Shown here piece by piece: positions 10,635 to 21,269 of a DNA stretch of 64,000 nt. A program made the position numbers and the translations under genes. The DNA is from Sphaerulina vaccinii (Eukaryota; Ascomycota; Dothideomycetes; Mycosphaerellales; Mycosphaerellaceae). A model generated the notes under the pieces. The model was not told where the DNA came from, made no database searches, and saw only the letters and a program-made list of their open reading frames with translations. Where the stretch lies: the NCBI GenBank assembly GCA_022570795.1, contig JAKUDP010000013.1, positions 930,001 to 994,000 on the forward strand, given 5' to 3'. The number at the start of each line of letters is the position of its first letter. The stretch's first letter is position 1.

Positions 10635-11099
10635 ATGGCTTCGTCTCTGGACATTCTACGCCCTTCGCCTTCCCCACCGAACTCAAGAACTTCACCAGAT
10701 CCAACGACAAGGGATCTCGAGAATCGCTCTATCAAGTTCGCCGAGATCATGTCTACCAGGAATTTCACAGACCCCATACTCAAGCAACTTTTGACATCAG
10801 ACTTCAGATGCCAAGTAGAGCTTACCGATGGCAGTACAGGAATGGTCCAGAGCCGTGATGCCTTTGTCAATCACTACCGCACGCATACTCGTACACGACT
10901 ACTCGATGTGTCGAATGTCACGAGCGATATCGATGAGGATGCTGGACTGGCCAAGGTTATGCTACTGTTGCGCATCGCAGATTTGCCAAGTCGCATTCCA
11001 CAAGAAGCTGTGTCAATTATGTGGTGGAAACTGGATCGCGGAAGCTGGCGATGCTATCAGCAGACTGGCATGAGAGGCGTGTCTGGGTATCGTATGTGA
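10635..11099 (+). CDS. NTF2-like / SnoaL-type small protein
   Basis: 154 residues from an ATG in good context. After a Pro/Ser-rich leader (residues 1-25) comes DLENRSIKFAEIMSTRNF, then DPILKQLLTSDFRCQVEL, SRDAFVNHYRTHTRTRLLDV, and a strand-rich C-terminal half with AKVMLLLRIADLP and SIMWWKLDRGSWRCYQQTG. The order of helix, helix, strands and the tryptophan-rich end fits the cone-shaped NTF2/SnoaL fold common in small fungal enzymes and effectors of unknown substrate. No catalytic residues can be assigned from sequence alone. Single exon. Confidence 0.6.
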   Translation: MASSLDILRPSPSPPNSRTSPDPTTRDLENRSIKFAEIMSTRNFTDPILKQLLTSDFRCQVELTDGSTGMVQSRDAFVNHYRTHTRTRLLDVSNVTSDIDEDAGLAKVMLLLRIADLPSRIPQEAVSIMWWKLDRGSWRCYQQTGMRGVSGYRM

Positions 11100-11193
11100 C
11101 TTTGTCATTGAATTTTAGCGTGCTTTAGCAAGGTGTTGGGAGGCGTATGCTATGAATCTGCATCAGGAAAAGTGCTAGTCTGCACTATCTCGA

Positions 11194-12147
11194 TCATGGA
11201 GCCACTCGAAGCACAACCTTTCCCACAGCTCTGCCACTATCCAATCTTGCAAAGGCTTCCTTGAAAGTCTCAAAACTCCAAGCGCTATCTACAACAGGCT
11301 TTGCCTTGTCCTCCTCGATCAGCTTGGTAATCCGAGCAAGCTGCTCGCCGTTCGGCTCCATGACGAAGAATTTGCCTGTAACATCATCGCTTGTACCTGC
11401 CGGAGGATCCAGCTCGAACTTCCATTGCATATCAGCCGGCGGAACGATCGTCCACACTCTGCCACCCGGCTTCACGGCTTGCCAGCATTCCGGAGTCTTC
11501 TCCAGCCCAACACAGTCGAAGACATGATCGAATCGGGTTCCATATTCCGACAACCACTTCTTGAGAGGCATCTTATCGTGCTCAATCACATCATCCGCGC
11601 CGAAGCTGAGAAGGAGACCCGAGTTCTTGCTGCTACAAACTGCCACGACATGGCAGCCTGCGATATGTGCAAGTTGTGTATACCAGGTGCCGACACCTCC
11701 TGAAGCTCCGTTGACCAGAACTTTGGTCTCGTTAGCCACAGAAGGCAAAGAGATGCCAGCGTGAACGAACAAGCCCTGCCACGCCGTCAAAGCCGAAACA
11801 GGAACAGCAGCAGCTTCCACATTCGAAACATTCCTCGGCTTTAGCGCAAGTTCATCTTCGAGCCCTATAGAGAACTCTCGAGCCGATCCCGAGCGTGGAT
11901 ATGTTGTTCGCATGTATACTTTGTCACCAGGATTGAACTTAGAGTCTTCTGGTGAGGTCACCACCGTACCTGACATTTCGACTCCGGGAGACGACTCATT
12001 GAGTTCTGGTGGACGAGGCCACAGAAGTTCGCCTGTAGTGAGAGCTGTTGCGGAGACTTTGAGGAGGATCTCGTTGTTCGATGGGGTTGGTATGGGAGAT
12101 GATGGGCTGAGCGCAAGGGACTGGGTGGTCTGGTTGTGGATGAGCAC
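11194..12147 (-). CDS. Zeta-crystallin/quinone-oxidoreductase-like MDR enzyme, start codon apparently frameshifted
   Basis: A 317-codon frame with the medium-chain dehydrogenase/reductase layout: an N-terminal GroES-like part (PIPTPSNNEILLKVSATAL, PGDKVYMRT) and a Rossmann part with VNGASGGVGTWYTQLAHIAG at ~145-165, then FDHVFDCVGLEK, and a C-terminal GRAVGKVVLRVAP. No structural zinc cysteines, so it is of the zinc-independent quinone reductase group, likely NADPH-dependent. The frame opens with GTG at 12147-12145. The only nearby ATG (12151-12149) is followed by one extra base that puts it out of frame with the body, and a TGA closes the frame upstream. Either a one-base indel, an unseen upstream exon, or a later ATG (around residue 57) would explain this. 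Confidence 0.7.
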   Translation of the reverse strand: MLIHNQTTQSLALSPSSPIPTPSNNEILLKVSATALTTGELLWPRPPELNESSPGVEMSGTVVTSPEDSKFNPGDKVYMRTTYPRSGSAREFSIGLEDELALKPRNVSNVEAAAVPVSALTAWQGLFVHAGISLPSVANETKVLVNGASGGVGTWYTQLAHIAGCHVVAVCSSKNSGLLLSFGADDVIEHDKMPLKKWLSEYGTRFDHVFDCVGLEKTPECWQAVKPGGRVWTIVPPADMQWKFELDPPAGTSDDVTGKFFVMEPNGEQLARITKLIEEDKAKPVVDSAWSFETFKEAFARLDSGRAVGKVVLRVAP

Positions 12148-12672
12148 GCATTGTGGTGGATGGTACCGTCATTGTGATACAGCCTCTTCGCACCTCCGAG
12201 TTGGATTGCACTAGCTGGCTTCTCTCTGAAACCAGGCCTGCGGCCAATTGCAATTGTAGAAGAGACGGGTGGCATGGATTGTAGTGTCCGCTGGAAACTA
12301 GCATCCAATTCCGACGTGCGAAGACGCTGTATTGGCGACAGCTTGATGTTGATGATGTGCAGAACTGGTGATTTCCACAAGTTTGACGAAGGTCAGCGAG
12401 GTCTGGTTATGTGCAGCGCAATGCCTCAAGAAGTGAGGGGTCTTTCTATGCAAGCTCATGTCGTGCGACCAGGCAGTAAGCACTGTAGCTCTCGTTAGTA
12501 GTGAAGACTATTGCCTGTTTCGAAGCTGACTGCATCGATCTTGGCGGAGAAGTCTCGCAGTGCGCGGAAGTGTCTTCAGCCTGTCGCACTCACTTCACTC
12601 GTGGCCTCTGCGACTAGACCTCCATATACAGCTCGCTGTCCTCTCCCTACATCGAACACAAACACTCACACA

Positions 12673-12763
12673 GGGGATATGGTCCAACGGTAGGGCGTCG
12701 CGAGTCACACCGGGAATTCCCCTAGTGCTCGAGGAGATGCTTGGTTCGATTCCGGCTGTCTCC
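12673..12763 (+). tRNA. Candidate intron-containing tRNA or tRNA pseudogene, anticodon uncertain
   Basis: A 91-nt element with an A-box-like TGGTCCAACGGTAGG and a B box GGTTCGATTCC. The 5' heptamer GGGGATA pairs fully with 3' TGTCTCC (two G-U pairs), and GTCC pairs with GGGC to make a D stem. The T stem is weak (one mismatch). The anticodon region carries an extra ~18-20 nt that holds a GGGAATTCCC hairpin. If read as an intron after position 37, the loop can be GTCACAC with anticodon CAC (Val) and A73, with one mismatch in the anticodon stem and one extra base before it. Other registers are possible, so identity is tentative and decay cannot be ruled out. Confidence 0.45.
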
Positions 12764-13873
12764 AACTACACAACCTTTCTTTTGCTTCCTGCTCCTGTGT
12801 TGCTGAAAGTAATGCCTACTCCGGACTAACGACCCCTCGTCAGGATATAGTCACTTCCCGGCCTCACATCCATCTCCCTCGCCACTCTTCTCACAGGTTG
12901 GACATCCTTCGTCTTGTGAGCCCTACCTTGCCTCTTTTGACTGCCCTATGGTGCTAGGGAGTGCTCGAAGCCGTCTGTCTCGATCCGCGTCCAAGGTTCG
13001 ATCATCCAGTCGGTTCTGGACCAGCTCGTCTCCGAAATCTTGACCTGCCTTGAGCAACTGCCCTGGATCAATTGAAAAGCATAGACGGCATGAAGGCCGG
13101 ATAATTCAACTTCCCTTCTTCATTCATCACCACTCTTCCCTGTAATGGGAGTGGTGGCAGTGGTCTACAACCATATGTACAACAAAAAGGAACAAAGTAC
13201 AGTAGTAGTGGTAGTCGTCTCAACAACGAGCGTTCCCAGCCGTGGCGGTGATGTGCTTTCCCAACCAGCAGCAGCATGGCCAAACTCAAAACTCCTTCTC
13301 CAACTATGCGTTGCGCTGTGTGCGAGGGACGCCTTTCGTCCCTCATTTCTCTAGATCCCATCCCCAAGTATGTGTTTCCCATTGGTCCTGTCACCTTTAT
13401 GCACCAGTCCGTTTCTCAGTCAACAAAACAAATCGTCGTCGTATTCCACTTCTCAAGTGAATAGTGATATTCGTCGCGGCAGTGGCCGCTTACCTTCCCT
13501 GCTTCGTCCCGTTGTCTCTCCTTCGATCTCTGTCGGGAGAGGAAGTTATTGTCCGTGTCCGTTATTTGTTGCAGCACGCATCAGCTGCACTTGCCATGCT
13601 GAGAGCTGAAGCTACGGCAAACCACATGGGACTGTCTCGCGACACGAGCATCATGAGTCGCCCCAGAGTGAGCATGAGCGCGGCCGCAGCCACGAACCAG
13701 ACAGCTGGCCAGAGATTCCATCGTGCGTTTCCAGATATGGTAGCGTAGATGAAGAAGTGGCCAATCCTGTGTTATGAGCGTGAATGCTTTCGGCTGCAGA
13801 GTCTCTCGTCGACAACATGTGCCCATTATACAAGGCAAGATCGCCACTCAAGAACTCCTCACACAGCATCTTT
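12764..13873. other. Intergenic, no supported gene
   Basis: 1.1 kb between the tRNA-like element and the 3' end of the FHA gene. It has only short frames in both orientations without motifs. The part near 13070-13870 may be 3' untranslated sequence of the minus-strand FHA gene. Confidence 0.4.
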
Positions 13874-16109
13874 TCAGCGTTCAACCTTGGGCCAGCCATT
13901 GATATAAGTCATTGCAATATATCCAACAATGACCACCGCGGCAAAGCTTCCATAGGGCACACCATAATACAGTAATGCGCTGTCCGCATCACGTTGTCGT
14001 AGCTTTGCAGTATCGGACCCAAGGACTTCTTGCGCCAGGAACTGTGTGATCATCTTCGCTTGCTCCTGTGTGATAGGTTGGCCATCCTCGACGCCAGCGC
14101 GTTCCATCAAAGTTCCGGAAGTGGGACTCGCAAGAGCGGATGGCGAGACTACATGCCCGTTAGGCTGCACTGCCGAGCCGTCAAGCTGAGGTGGGCGCTT
14201 AGAAAGAACGCTGTGAGTCTGGGCAGGTGAGCGAAGCGTCTCGCTCGCTTCATCAGCATGCTGCTTTCGCTTCTGCTCTACCATCTCGGCAAGAGTCTGT
14301 TGAGCATCGTCTCGTTCGACTTCAGCCTTCTCAGCACGCTGTCGGAACACCTCCATCTGTTGCTTCATCTCGTCCATTTGAGCGCGTAGTCGATCGATCT
14401 GGCTTTGCACTTCTGGAGCTGGGCCGTTGGTGGTCACATCGCGCGTGTCTGTAGATGAGCTTGGACTGTTATCGGCGCTAGGGTGGCCATCGTTCGTGGG
14501 TGAGTCGCGCCTATCGACTTCTTCCAGACGCTGGGCTCTCTCTTCGGCGCTTTCACGAGCCATACGTTCCTGTGCAAGCTCGTGCTCCAATGTCTTCATC
14601 CGTTCGCTCTGATTGCTGAGCTCTCCCTTCGCCAGCTTAAGTTCCTCGCACAGTCGCAAGATGTCACTTGAGTGATCAGTCCTGGTCGGCGAACTATTGG
14701 ATGATGGTGGCCGTGCAGTATCACTTCGTCGGAGTAGGGGCTGGATGATGGGATCTGCAAGAGCTCGCGCTACGTCGGGCTTTTCTGGTAGGGGAGCTTG
14801 AGGCGGTGGTGCTGGAGGTTCCGAGAAGTGAGCTTTGAGGTCAAGCTTCGATTTTGTAGGAGATGGCCTTGATCTCTCGGAGTTCGACTTGGGCTTTTCC
14901 AAGGCAGTGGGCTCAACCTTGCCACCGAGCATGTTCTCGATAGCTTGTCTAGCTCGTGCAATTTCCTGCGATTGCTGCACGGCGAGTTTCATCTCATACT
15001 AGGATCATTAGCTTTCGTGAAACATTTGACGACGTTATGATTACACTTACGTTCAGCTTGCGAACGATGTGTTCGGTGGTGATCGGGTTCAACCAGTTCC
15101 TCATATGTTGTGGCTGATTGACCAGTCCCATGCCCATTGCAGCTTGGCCTCCCGAGTTGGCAGCCATTCGAGAATTGACGGACCCCTGGCTGCCTCTCCT
15201 GCTAAACTGTTGCCCAAACCCTTGTCCAGCACTTGGATCGAGGTCGCCAAAGTTCAAAGTACCCGTGTTCTCAGGATATACGCCAGCATTATCGACCTTT
15301 GCCGCAACTTTGTGGTGTACGACTGTTTTCTGGTCCTCGGAGACAATATCGATACCAAGCTCCAGTACATCATGCTCTCGAAGTTCGCGTGGCTCGGACT
15401 CCTTGTTTTCCTGGCTCAGGCGCATGCCATTCACAAATGTGCCGTTGCTCGACTTGACATCACGGATGAAGATGCGTCCTTGTCGGTCGGCGTAGATCTC
15501 TGCATGCTGTCTTGACAGCACTTTCGAGTCGAAGTAGCCATTCACTGGTGAAGGTACAGTTTTCTGGTTCGTTTGTCGTCCAATGCGCATACAGTCGGGC
15601 GCATATGGTACCGTAATCGTCTTGCGCTCGAAAGTGCCGTTCATAGGAGATAGATGGAGTATCGCCGGTGGCATCTGCTGTACCATGTCCCGGGCAAGGA
15701 CGCCATTCGCTTGTCCATTCCCGTTTGCCATTTGCTGCGATGGTAGCAGTGGCGCATTGAGCGCAGAGATGGCAGAAGATGTTGTCACGGGCTGCGGTCG
15801 TACTGTCGATATGCCCGCCACTGGCTCCGCTTTCCCAGGCGGCCACAACCCTCGTGTCGGCTTCTTTCGCGTTGCCCAATTGCTTGTATCTGATATTGGC
15901 TGTACAGCACCATTCGCTGTTGTAGACGTGGCAGATATAGTCGAAGTGGATGATGCGGTCGAAGCTATGCTAGAACTGGAGTTCTGGCGGGAGAGAGTCT
16001 TGCGCTGTCCTCCGTTCCCGAACATCTCAGAGCTGAAGGGGTTGCTGCCGTTAGACGTCCATCCTAGTTTGGTAGTCGCAGGCTGGAAAGAAGAAGCCAC
16101 GGCCGTCAT
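13874..16109 (-). CDS. Tail-anchored FHA-domain protein, SLMAP/Far9-Far10/PRO45-like STRIPAK component
   Basis: Two exons, 16109-15051 and 14998-13874, joined across a 52-nt intron (GTAAGT...CCTAG, branch-like GCTAAT). The product is 727 residues. Residues 1-150 are Ser/Thr-rich. An FHA domain covers ~165-290: RIGRQTNQ, GYFDSKVLSRQHAEIYAD, and RDVKSSNGTFVNGMRL, the classical GR...SxxH...NGT phosphothreonine-binding pattern. The second exon encodes coiled coil (QSQIDRLRAQMDEMKQQMEV, ~560-620) and ends in a hydrophobic segment, YGSFAAVVIVGYIAMTYING, just before the stop, i.e. a C-terminal membrane anchor. FHA, coiled coil and tail anchor in this order are typical of SLMAP/Far9/Far10/PRO45 proteins that tether STRIPAK to ER or nuclear membranes. 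Vps64-like alternatives belong to the same family. Confidence 0.82.
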
Positions 16110-16786
16110 TGGAGGTTGCCGTACTGGATGATATGTCGGTCGTAGTCAGCCTCCTCGGCGTGTATATCCTGCTGTCTCTCGTGGCCGGCACGTCTGCTAT
16201 AAGATACTATGGATCGAAGCGAAGTATTTCGTGATCTCGTTCGGCCGTCTGTGCTGGGGTAGGATTGGAAGATCGGTGCGGCGTGGTCGTAGTCGTGTGC
16301 GTTACGCTCGAGGCAAGAAGTGCGCGCAAAAAGAAGGAAGGAGCGACTGCCGCGCGTGGATATGTCGTCCAGGATGTCGAAACAGATGTCGATATGGATA
16401 TTGCGGCGGGAAGTGAAGCTGAGAGAACCATTCGCGGTCGGGAGTGTGTGCGCACTCAAAGGGAGTGAGGTTGGTCTGACGATGGCGCCAAAGCACCGAC
16501 CAACGAGAAGAGACGCTGGTCCTATTGCATCGGGTTGCCGTGGTTCGTGAGATGTGGTGAAGAGTAACTCTGGTCGCGTGCCGGCTTCTCACGCTCGTTT
16601 CTGGTGGATCGTCTTCGTCGTTCTTCGTGTAATGTCGTCGTGTTGGTGTTAGCGCCACGTGACCAGATTTTGAAGATCGGGCACCTCGAAGTGGAGAAGT
16701 TAGAAGATCGCTTCGAACGACTGCAGCTCGCCGCGAACCAGAGTAGCCTCTATCTGTCTCTTTCACTGAAAATCTGGTCAGCAACA
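16110..16786. other. Divergent promoter region between FHA gene and MGR2
   Basis: 677 bp between two oppositely transcribed genes. Several short antiparallel frames overlap each other here and show no conserved motif. It is best read as a bidirectional promoter plus 5' untranslated sequence. Confidence 0.45.
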
Positions 16787-17295
16787 ATGCCTCCAGTCGC
16801 AGCAGCAGGTAGGAGAACGTCCATACAGTGTCTAAGTTGAGTATTCGCTAACGCGATCAAAGGTGGGATGGCGGGTCCTTCGACCTTCGACAAGGCGAAG
16901 ATGGGTGCCATGATGGGTGGCAGTATGTCTTTTCCTTGACTCCAGCATAAGCACACACTGACAGAGACCATCAGCGGTTGGACTGATCATTGGCTTCATA
17001 TTCGGCGCAACGAACATCATAAGATACGGACCAGGACCGAACGGCATGATGAGAACGCTGGGACAGTATATGCTGGGCTCTTCAGCGACATTTGGGTAAA
17101 GCGATTCGGGAAGATGAGTGCTAAGGAAGGAGCTAATGGAGACGCAGCTTCTTCATGGGCATTGGAACGACGATACGAACAGACAGCTCACCAATCCTTA
17201 CGGAAGCCTTCAAGGCAGCACATATGCGACACGGACGACCGATGATCATGCCCGTGGACCGAATGCAAAGGAGGACAAATTCGCAAGCATCGTGA
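16787..17295 (+). CDS. MGR2: Mgr2/ROMO1-like mitochondrial inner-membrane protein (TIM23 gatekeeper)
   Basis: Four small exons: 16787-16808, 16863-16922, 16975-17095 and 17148-17295. All three introns (51-54 nt) have GT...AG ends and give a continuous 116-residue product. It begins MPPVAAAGG and has two hydrophobic helices: VGLIIGFIFGATNIIRYGPG, then a glycine-rich helix LGQYMLGSSATFGFFMGIGT ending in TIRTDS. Both carry the small-residue patterns of the Mgr2/ROMO1 family, and length fits. In yeast Mgr2 couples the TIM23 translocase subunits and controls lateral release of inner-membrane proteins. The high intron density explains why no single long frame is seen. The C-terminal tail (RMQRRTNSQAS) is basic and possibly lineage-specific. 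Confidence 0.88.
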
Positions 17296-18480
17296 ACCAC
17301 TCCCGAAGAAGATGAAAGATGTACAGTTATGTAAAAACAGCAAAAAGCGATACCCAAGGCTGGAGGATGCTGGAGGCAAGAGCGAGAGCCAGAGGCGCGG
17401 GCAGCACACCTGCTGGATATGGGTTCTACGCTCAGCTCTAACGACGAGCGAACTGTCGCGGAGTCACTACTCAACCTGAGCCACGATGAAATGCAGCTAG
17501 GTGCAACTTATTCATTGTCTTACTCCACAGCTGTACTTATCCCCTGCACATCCTCTCACTCGTGCTCGTGAGGTCCTGCTGATAGCATATAGATGTTGCT
17601 CTCTTCGTATGAGTGCACATATGACGGCGTCCGAGAGTACACATCATGTCGCTACAAGGCCTACAGGTGAGAGGCTCCCGAGTGCCCAACGAGGCTTTGC
17701 AGACCACGCTTCTCAGTGACAGGCGGAGACTAGCTTAGATTGGCAGCGATAATGGCATCGACGCGGATGTTTTCCGAAGTTGTTCGACAACTGAACTACC
17801 GCGTACGCGAAGAGCCCAGGGACCAGACGTGGTCGTGATATGGAGATATCCAGCTGCACGGCCTGTGCCTTTCTCCCGAGCCTTCACTGACCATGCTACC
17901 TCATCTCTCCACAGTGCGATAGAAGATATAGATCTCTAAACGGAGCGTTTCTCTTATCGATCAGGATGGTTCCCGAGTTGAACTACGGGATCAGCGACCA
18001 GTCATGGAGAATGCTTTCGTCATTGCAGAGGATCTCGATGACCATCCTCCACCACAGCGCGGCCTTGCCACTCCACCGCCAGAGCTAGACAACTGGTCAG
18101 TCACACCTGGCAGCCAGAGGATCTTGCCAGACTTCCCACGGACAAGCCACCATAGCCTCGGTATCGTGATATCCTCAACATAACACACGAAGAGTTGGCA
18201 TTCACACTCGCCGCCATTGTTAAGTCCTTGCCCAGGAATCGCGTCCCATACGAACCAGGATCGGAGCCGTCCCAAAGCTTGACATGAACAACGCAAACGC
18301 GCGCCTCACCGGAACCGGCCGGAAAGTCCAGGTTCAGCACGCCTTGCTTCTGTTCAACAAACCGATCCGCGCGGAGTTCCATGGACACCTTCGATTAAAC
18401 ACCCAAGACATTACAGCAGAAGTAGGGAAATATGAACAGAACAGTGGGCTCGCAGATGACATTATGCCCAGGATGCCGAC
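17296..18480. other. Intergenic, no supported gene
   Basis: Only short frames, none with family motifs. The stretch leads into the 122-bp tandem repeat block. No RNA gene recognised. Confidence 0.45.
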
Positions 18481-18484
18481 TAGG

Positions 18485-19390
18485 ACGGAGCGACATGCCA
18501 TCAGGTGGGAAGTGAAGTGCTGCATCCTCCCGGATGTCTCTGTCGATCGCTCGGCGATCAAGCTGCTGGCCTCATCCACAACCCAGTGCACAAATGTTAT
18601 AGGAGACACGGAGCAACTCGACAGTAGGGTGGAGATGAAGTGCTCCATCGTCCAGGATGTCTCTTGGGAACGTTCGGCAGCCAGGACACCTCGTTCACAG
18701 ACAGCTCAGCGGTCTGTTTTCGTTCGCCAATGGAGATGTTGGATATGAGGTGGAAGTAAAGTACCGCATCGTCCAGAGTGTCGCTCGAGAGCGCTCGGCA
18801 ACCAAGCTGCCACGTTCGCAGACGGCCTAGCGGCCAGTTCTACGTCGAGCGCAGAGCTACCTGAACTCTGGGTTGAGGTGAAGTGCCGCATCACTCCAGA
18901 TTTCTCTTTCGACCGCTCGACAGCCAAGCTATCGCACTCGCAGATAGCCCAGTGTCCTTTCCTGGGCTGGGAAACGGAGCGACCTGATCGGAGTGTGGAA
19001 GTGGAGTATCACATCGTCTATCATTCCTCCCAAGGAGCGCTCGATAACCAAGCTGCCACATTCGCAGACAGCCTAGCGGCCAGTACTGCGTTCGGGAACA
19101 GAGCTACCTGATCCAACGTCGAGGTGAAGTGCCGCATCATCCCAGATGTCTCTTGCGACCGCTCGATGGCGAAGCTACCGCCCTCGCAGACTGCCTAGTG
19201 TCCTCTTTGGTGGTCGGAACCGGAGCGACCTGATCTCAGCTGTCTGGCGTTAAGCATGGAAGTGAAGTGCCGCATCGCCAGAACGTCTCTCGACATCACT
19301 CGATGGCCAAGCCAACGTACTCGTGGACAGCCCAGTGTTCTTTTCGGTGATCGAAAATGGAGCGACCTGGGGTGGAAGTGAAGTTTGACC
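18485..19390 (+). repeat. Tandem repeat block, about 7 units of ~122 bp
   Basis: Units start near 18492, 18620, 18747, 18870, 18993, 19118 and 19258, with a last partial copy at 19372. A typical unit begins GTGGAAGTGAAGTGCCGCAT, continues with CCAGATGTCTCTTGCGACCG and a GCCAAGCTGCCAC motif, then GCAGACAGCCTAGCGGCCAG, and closes with GGAGCGACCTGATC. Identity between units is moderate (many substitutions, few indels), so the array is old or mutating. No continuous reading frame is maintained across units. It ends about 120 bp before the coiled-coil gene. Confidence 0.8.
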
Positions 19391-19511
19391 GTTTTCGCTC
19401 CTGCCTCTCGCGGCTCAATCCGCACTAGCGCCGATTTGCGAATGGTTCAAAACTCACCTTTCGAACCTCAACTTCGCTTCTTTACCGACGATCCACTGCC
19501 TAGCCCGCATC

Positions 19512-20367
19512 ATGTCGCCTCCAAGCCCGTTCAGCGACCTCCAAGAGGCACACAAACTAACTCAAGGCGCTGTGGCAGGGCTAATACGAGATGTGGACCA
19601 CAGAATGGACATTCTCCAGAAGAAACAAGAAGACGACGCCGCCACCGCCGACTCCAGAGACACCGCGCTGTGGGCAGCTATCAAGGATCTCAGAAAGAAC
19701 GTCGCTCTCTCCACCGCTGCGCACACCAAGCTCGCCGACGCCAACATGGACCTCTCCAATCGCCTCACCACCATTCAGAGCGATCTCACGCGCGTCGGTC
19801 GCATGGTAGCAGACCTTGGCCAGTGAGTCACCATCATACCTCTCCTGCTGAGTTGAGCGACTGAGCTAATCTGAAGCCAGACCACATGGCGACAAATCCG
19901 CAGAGATGAACAGAGACATCCAGGAGATCAAGGCAGGAGTCAATACAGTCCGCCAAGACCAGAGCGCACTGCAGACACAAGTGGCTCGCCAGCAGCAATT
20001 CTACGACGGCATGGACACGCTCTCCGCTGCTTTCGCTCTCACTGAGCTCTCTGGTAAGCAGACCGCCCACTTTGGTGCGAACAGAGCGAATCAGAGCTAA
20101 CTAATCGCAGTCACGCCCACCAACAAGAGTCTGCCGCCGCTCGGCTGCCCGTCCCTTCCACGCGCTGTCTCACTCGGCATTGAAGACGGAATCCAGATCT
20201 TCCAGCCTCCAGCTCGCCACGCAGTCTCTGGCATCGGACGCAGCTCCAGCGGGCGACAGAGCGACTCTCCCCATTCAGAGCTACACCACCAGCGATCGGG
20301 TTCACTTCAACGCAAACAAGGCAGGAGCGACCTTAGGAAGGCAAGCCGCGAGAGCGTTCGGGAGTGA
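19512..20367 (+). CDS. Coiled-coil hypothetical protein, three exons
   Basis: Exons 19512-19822, 19881-20053 and 20111-20367 join in frame (introns GTGAGT...CCAG and GTAAGC...GCAG; the second has a perfect GCTAAC branch motif) to give 246 residues. Residues ~10-165 are helical with heptad-like spacing: LTQGAVAGLIRDVDHRMDIL, ALWAAIKDLRKNVAL, NRLTTIQSDLTRVGRMVADL, and MNRDIQEIKAGVNTVRQDQS in exon 2. The last 80 residues are Ser/Arg/Gln-rich and disordered. I do not recognise the family. The gene is sandwiched between two tandem repeat blocks. Good splice-site agreement supports that it is real. Confidence 0.65.
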
Positions 20368-20439
20368 TCTGGAGGAAACATCTCTGCTTGATTGGTAGGA
20401 CCAGGGCGCTAGGAGGTTGGACTACATCCTAGCACGATT

Positions 20440-21010
20440 GCATGACGAGAACAGAGACATGATGGCAGGAAACATAGCTTTTCCAATGATACTCTACTTC
20501 ACACAACTAATTCCTAGCATCCTCTCTGCACTTCTGCTGACTACTACGCTAACGAACACAAAGACAGCGTGCTCACACCATTTCCTGGGCATATCAGAGA
20601 GACTTTCCACTCCACGAACATATCTCCTCGCCTCGATCGTTCACCACGACACTCAACTTGCGAACAGCATGGTCACGCATTTCCTCAAGCATATCAGAGA
20701 CACTTTCCATGCCACGAGGATATCTCCTCGCCTTCATCATCAATGACGGCAGCTAAGTCGAGGACAATATGCTCGTAAGATTCTTGCCAGGTCTCAGAGA
20801 TACAACATGCATATCCTGCTGCTCTCCACACTTTTGCTATTCACCACGCTGTCGAACTACATGGCAGGCTGCTCACGTATTTTCTGAAGCATATCAGGAA
20901 CACTTTCCATCCCACGAAGATGTCTCCTCGCCTCCATCATCCACCATGCCTCTCAAGCTATAAACAATATGCTCAAGCAATTCCTACCCGGTTCCAGAGA
21001 CATATCACAA
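20440..21010 (+). repeat. Tandem/dispersed repeats with CATATCAGAGA...TCTCCTCGCC units
   Basis: Three clear copies of a segment with CATATCAGAGACACTTTCCA and ATATCTCCTCGCCT occur near 20597, 20692 and 20888. A partner motif, TTGCCAGGTCTCAGAGATAC near 20783, recurs as CTGCCAGGTCTTGGAGACAC near 21458. The copies vary in spacing (about 95-195 bp), suggesting internal deletions or a higher-order unit. No coding frame is conserved. Confidence 0.7.
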
Positions 21011-21269
21011 AGTCCTTCTCAAAGGACAGTGCCCATACAAGGATCGGCGGGTAAGAAGACTCAGTCTGGTCAAGATCGTCATCTGTCGGCATATCTACGA
21101 GTAATGAGGATCACGGTGCAAGCACACTGTCACCCAACAGCAGAGACAGACGACGGGATACTGCGGTATGCGTTCCCAAACGGTGCCCAAGAATAAATGG
21201 AGCGAATCATAGCGTACCTTGCCTATGCTCCCACATACCACACGTATTCTTCTGCTCTCTACAGACTCC

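Noticed and set aside
12984..13005. GGTTCGATCATCC, a B-box-like sequence
   Set aside because: No matching A box, acceptor stem or T stem could be found around it.
18284..18748. 154-codon plus-strand frame inside the 122-bp repeats
   Set aside because: The frame is not kept from one repeat unit to the next, so it is a by-product of the array.
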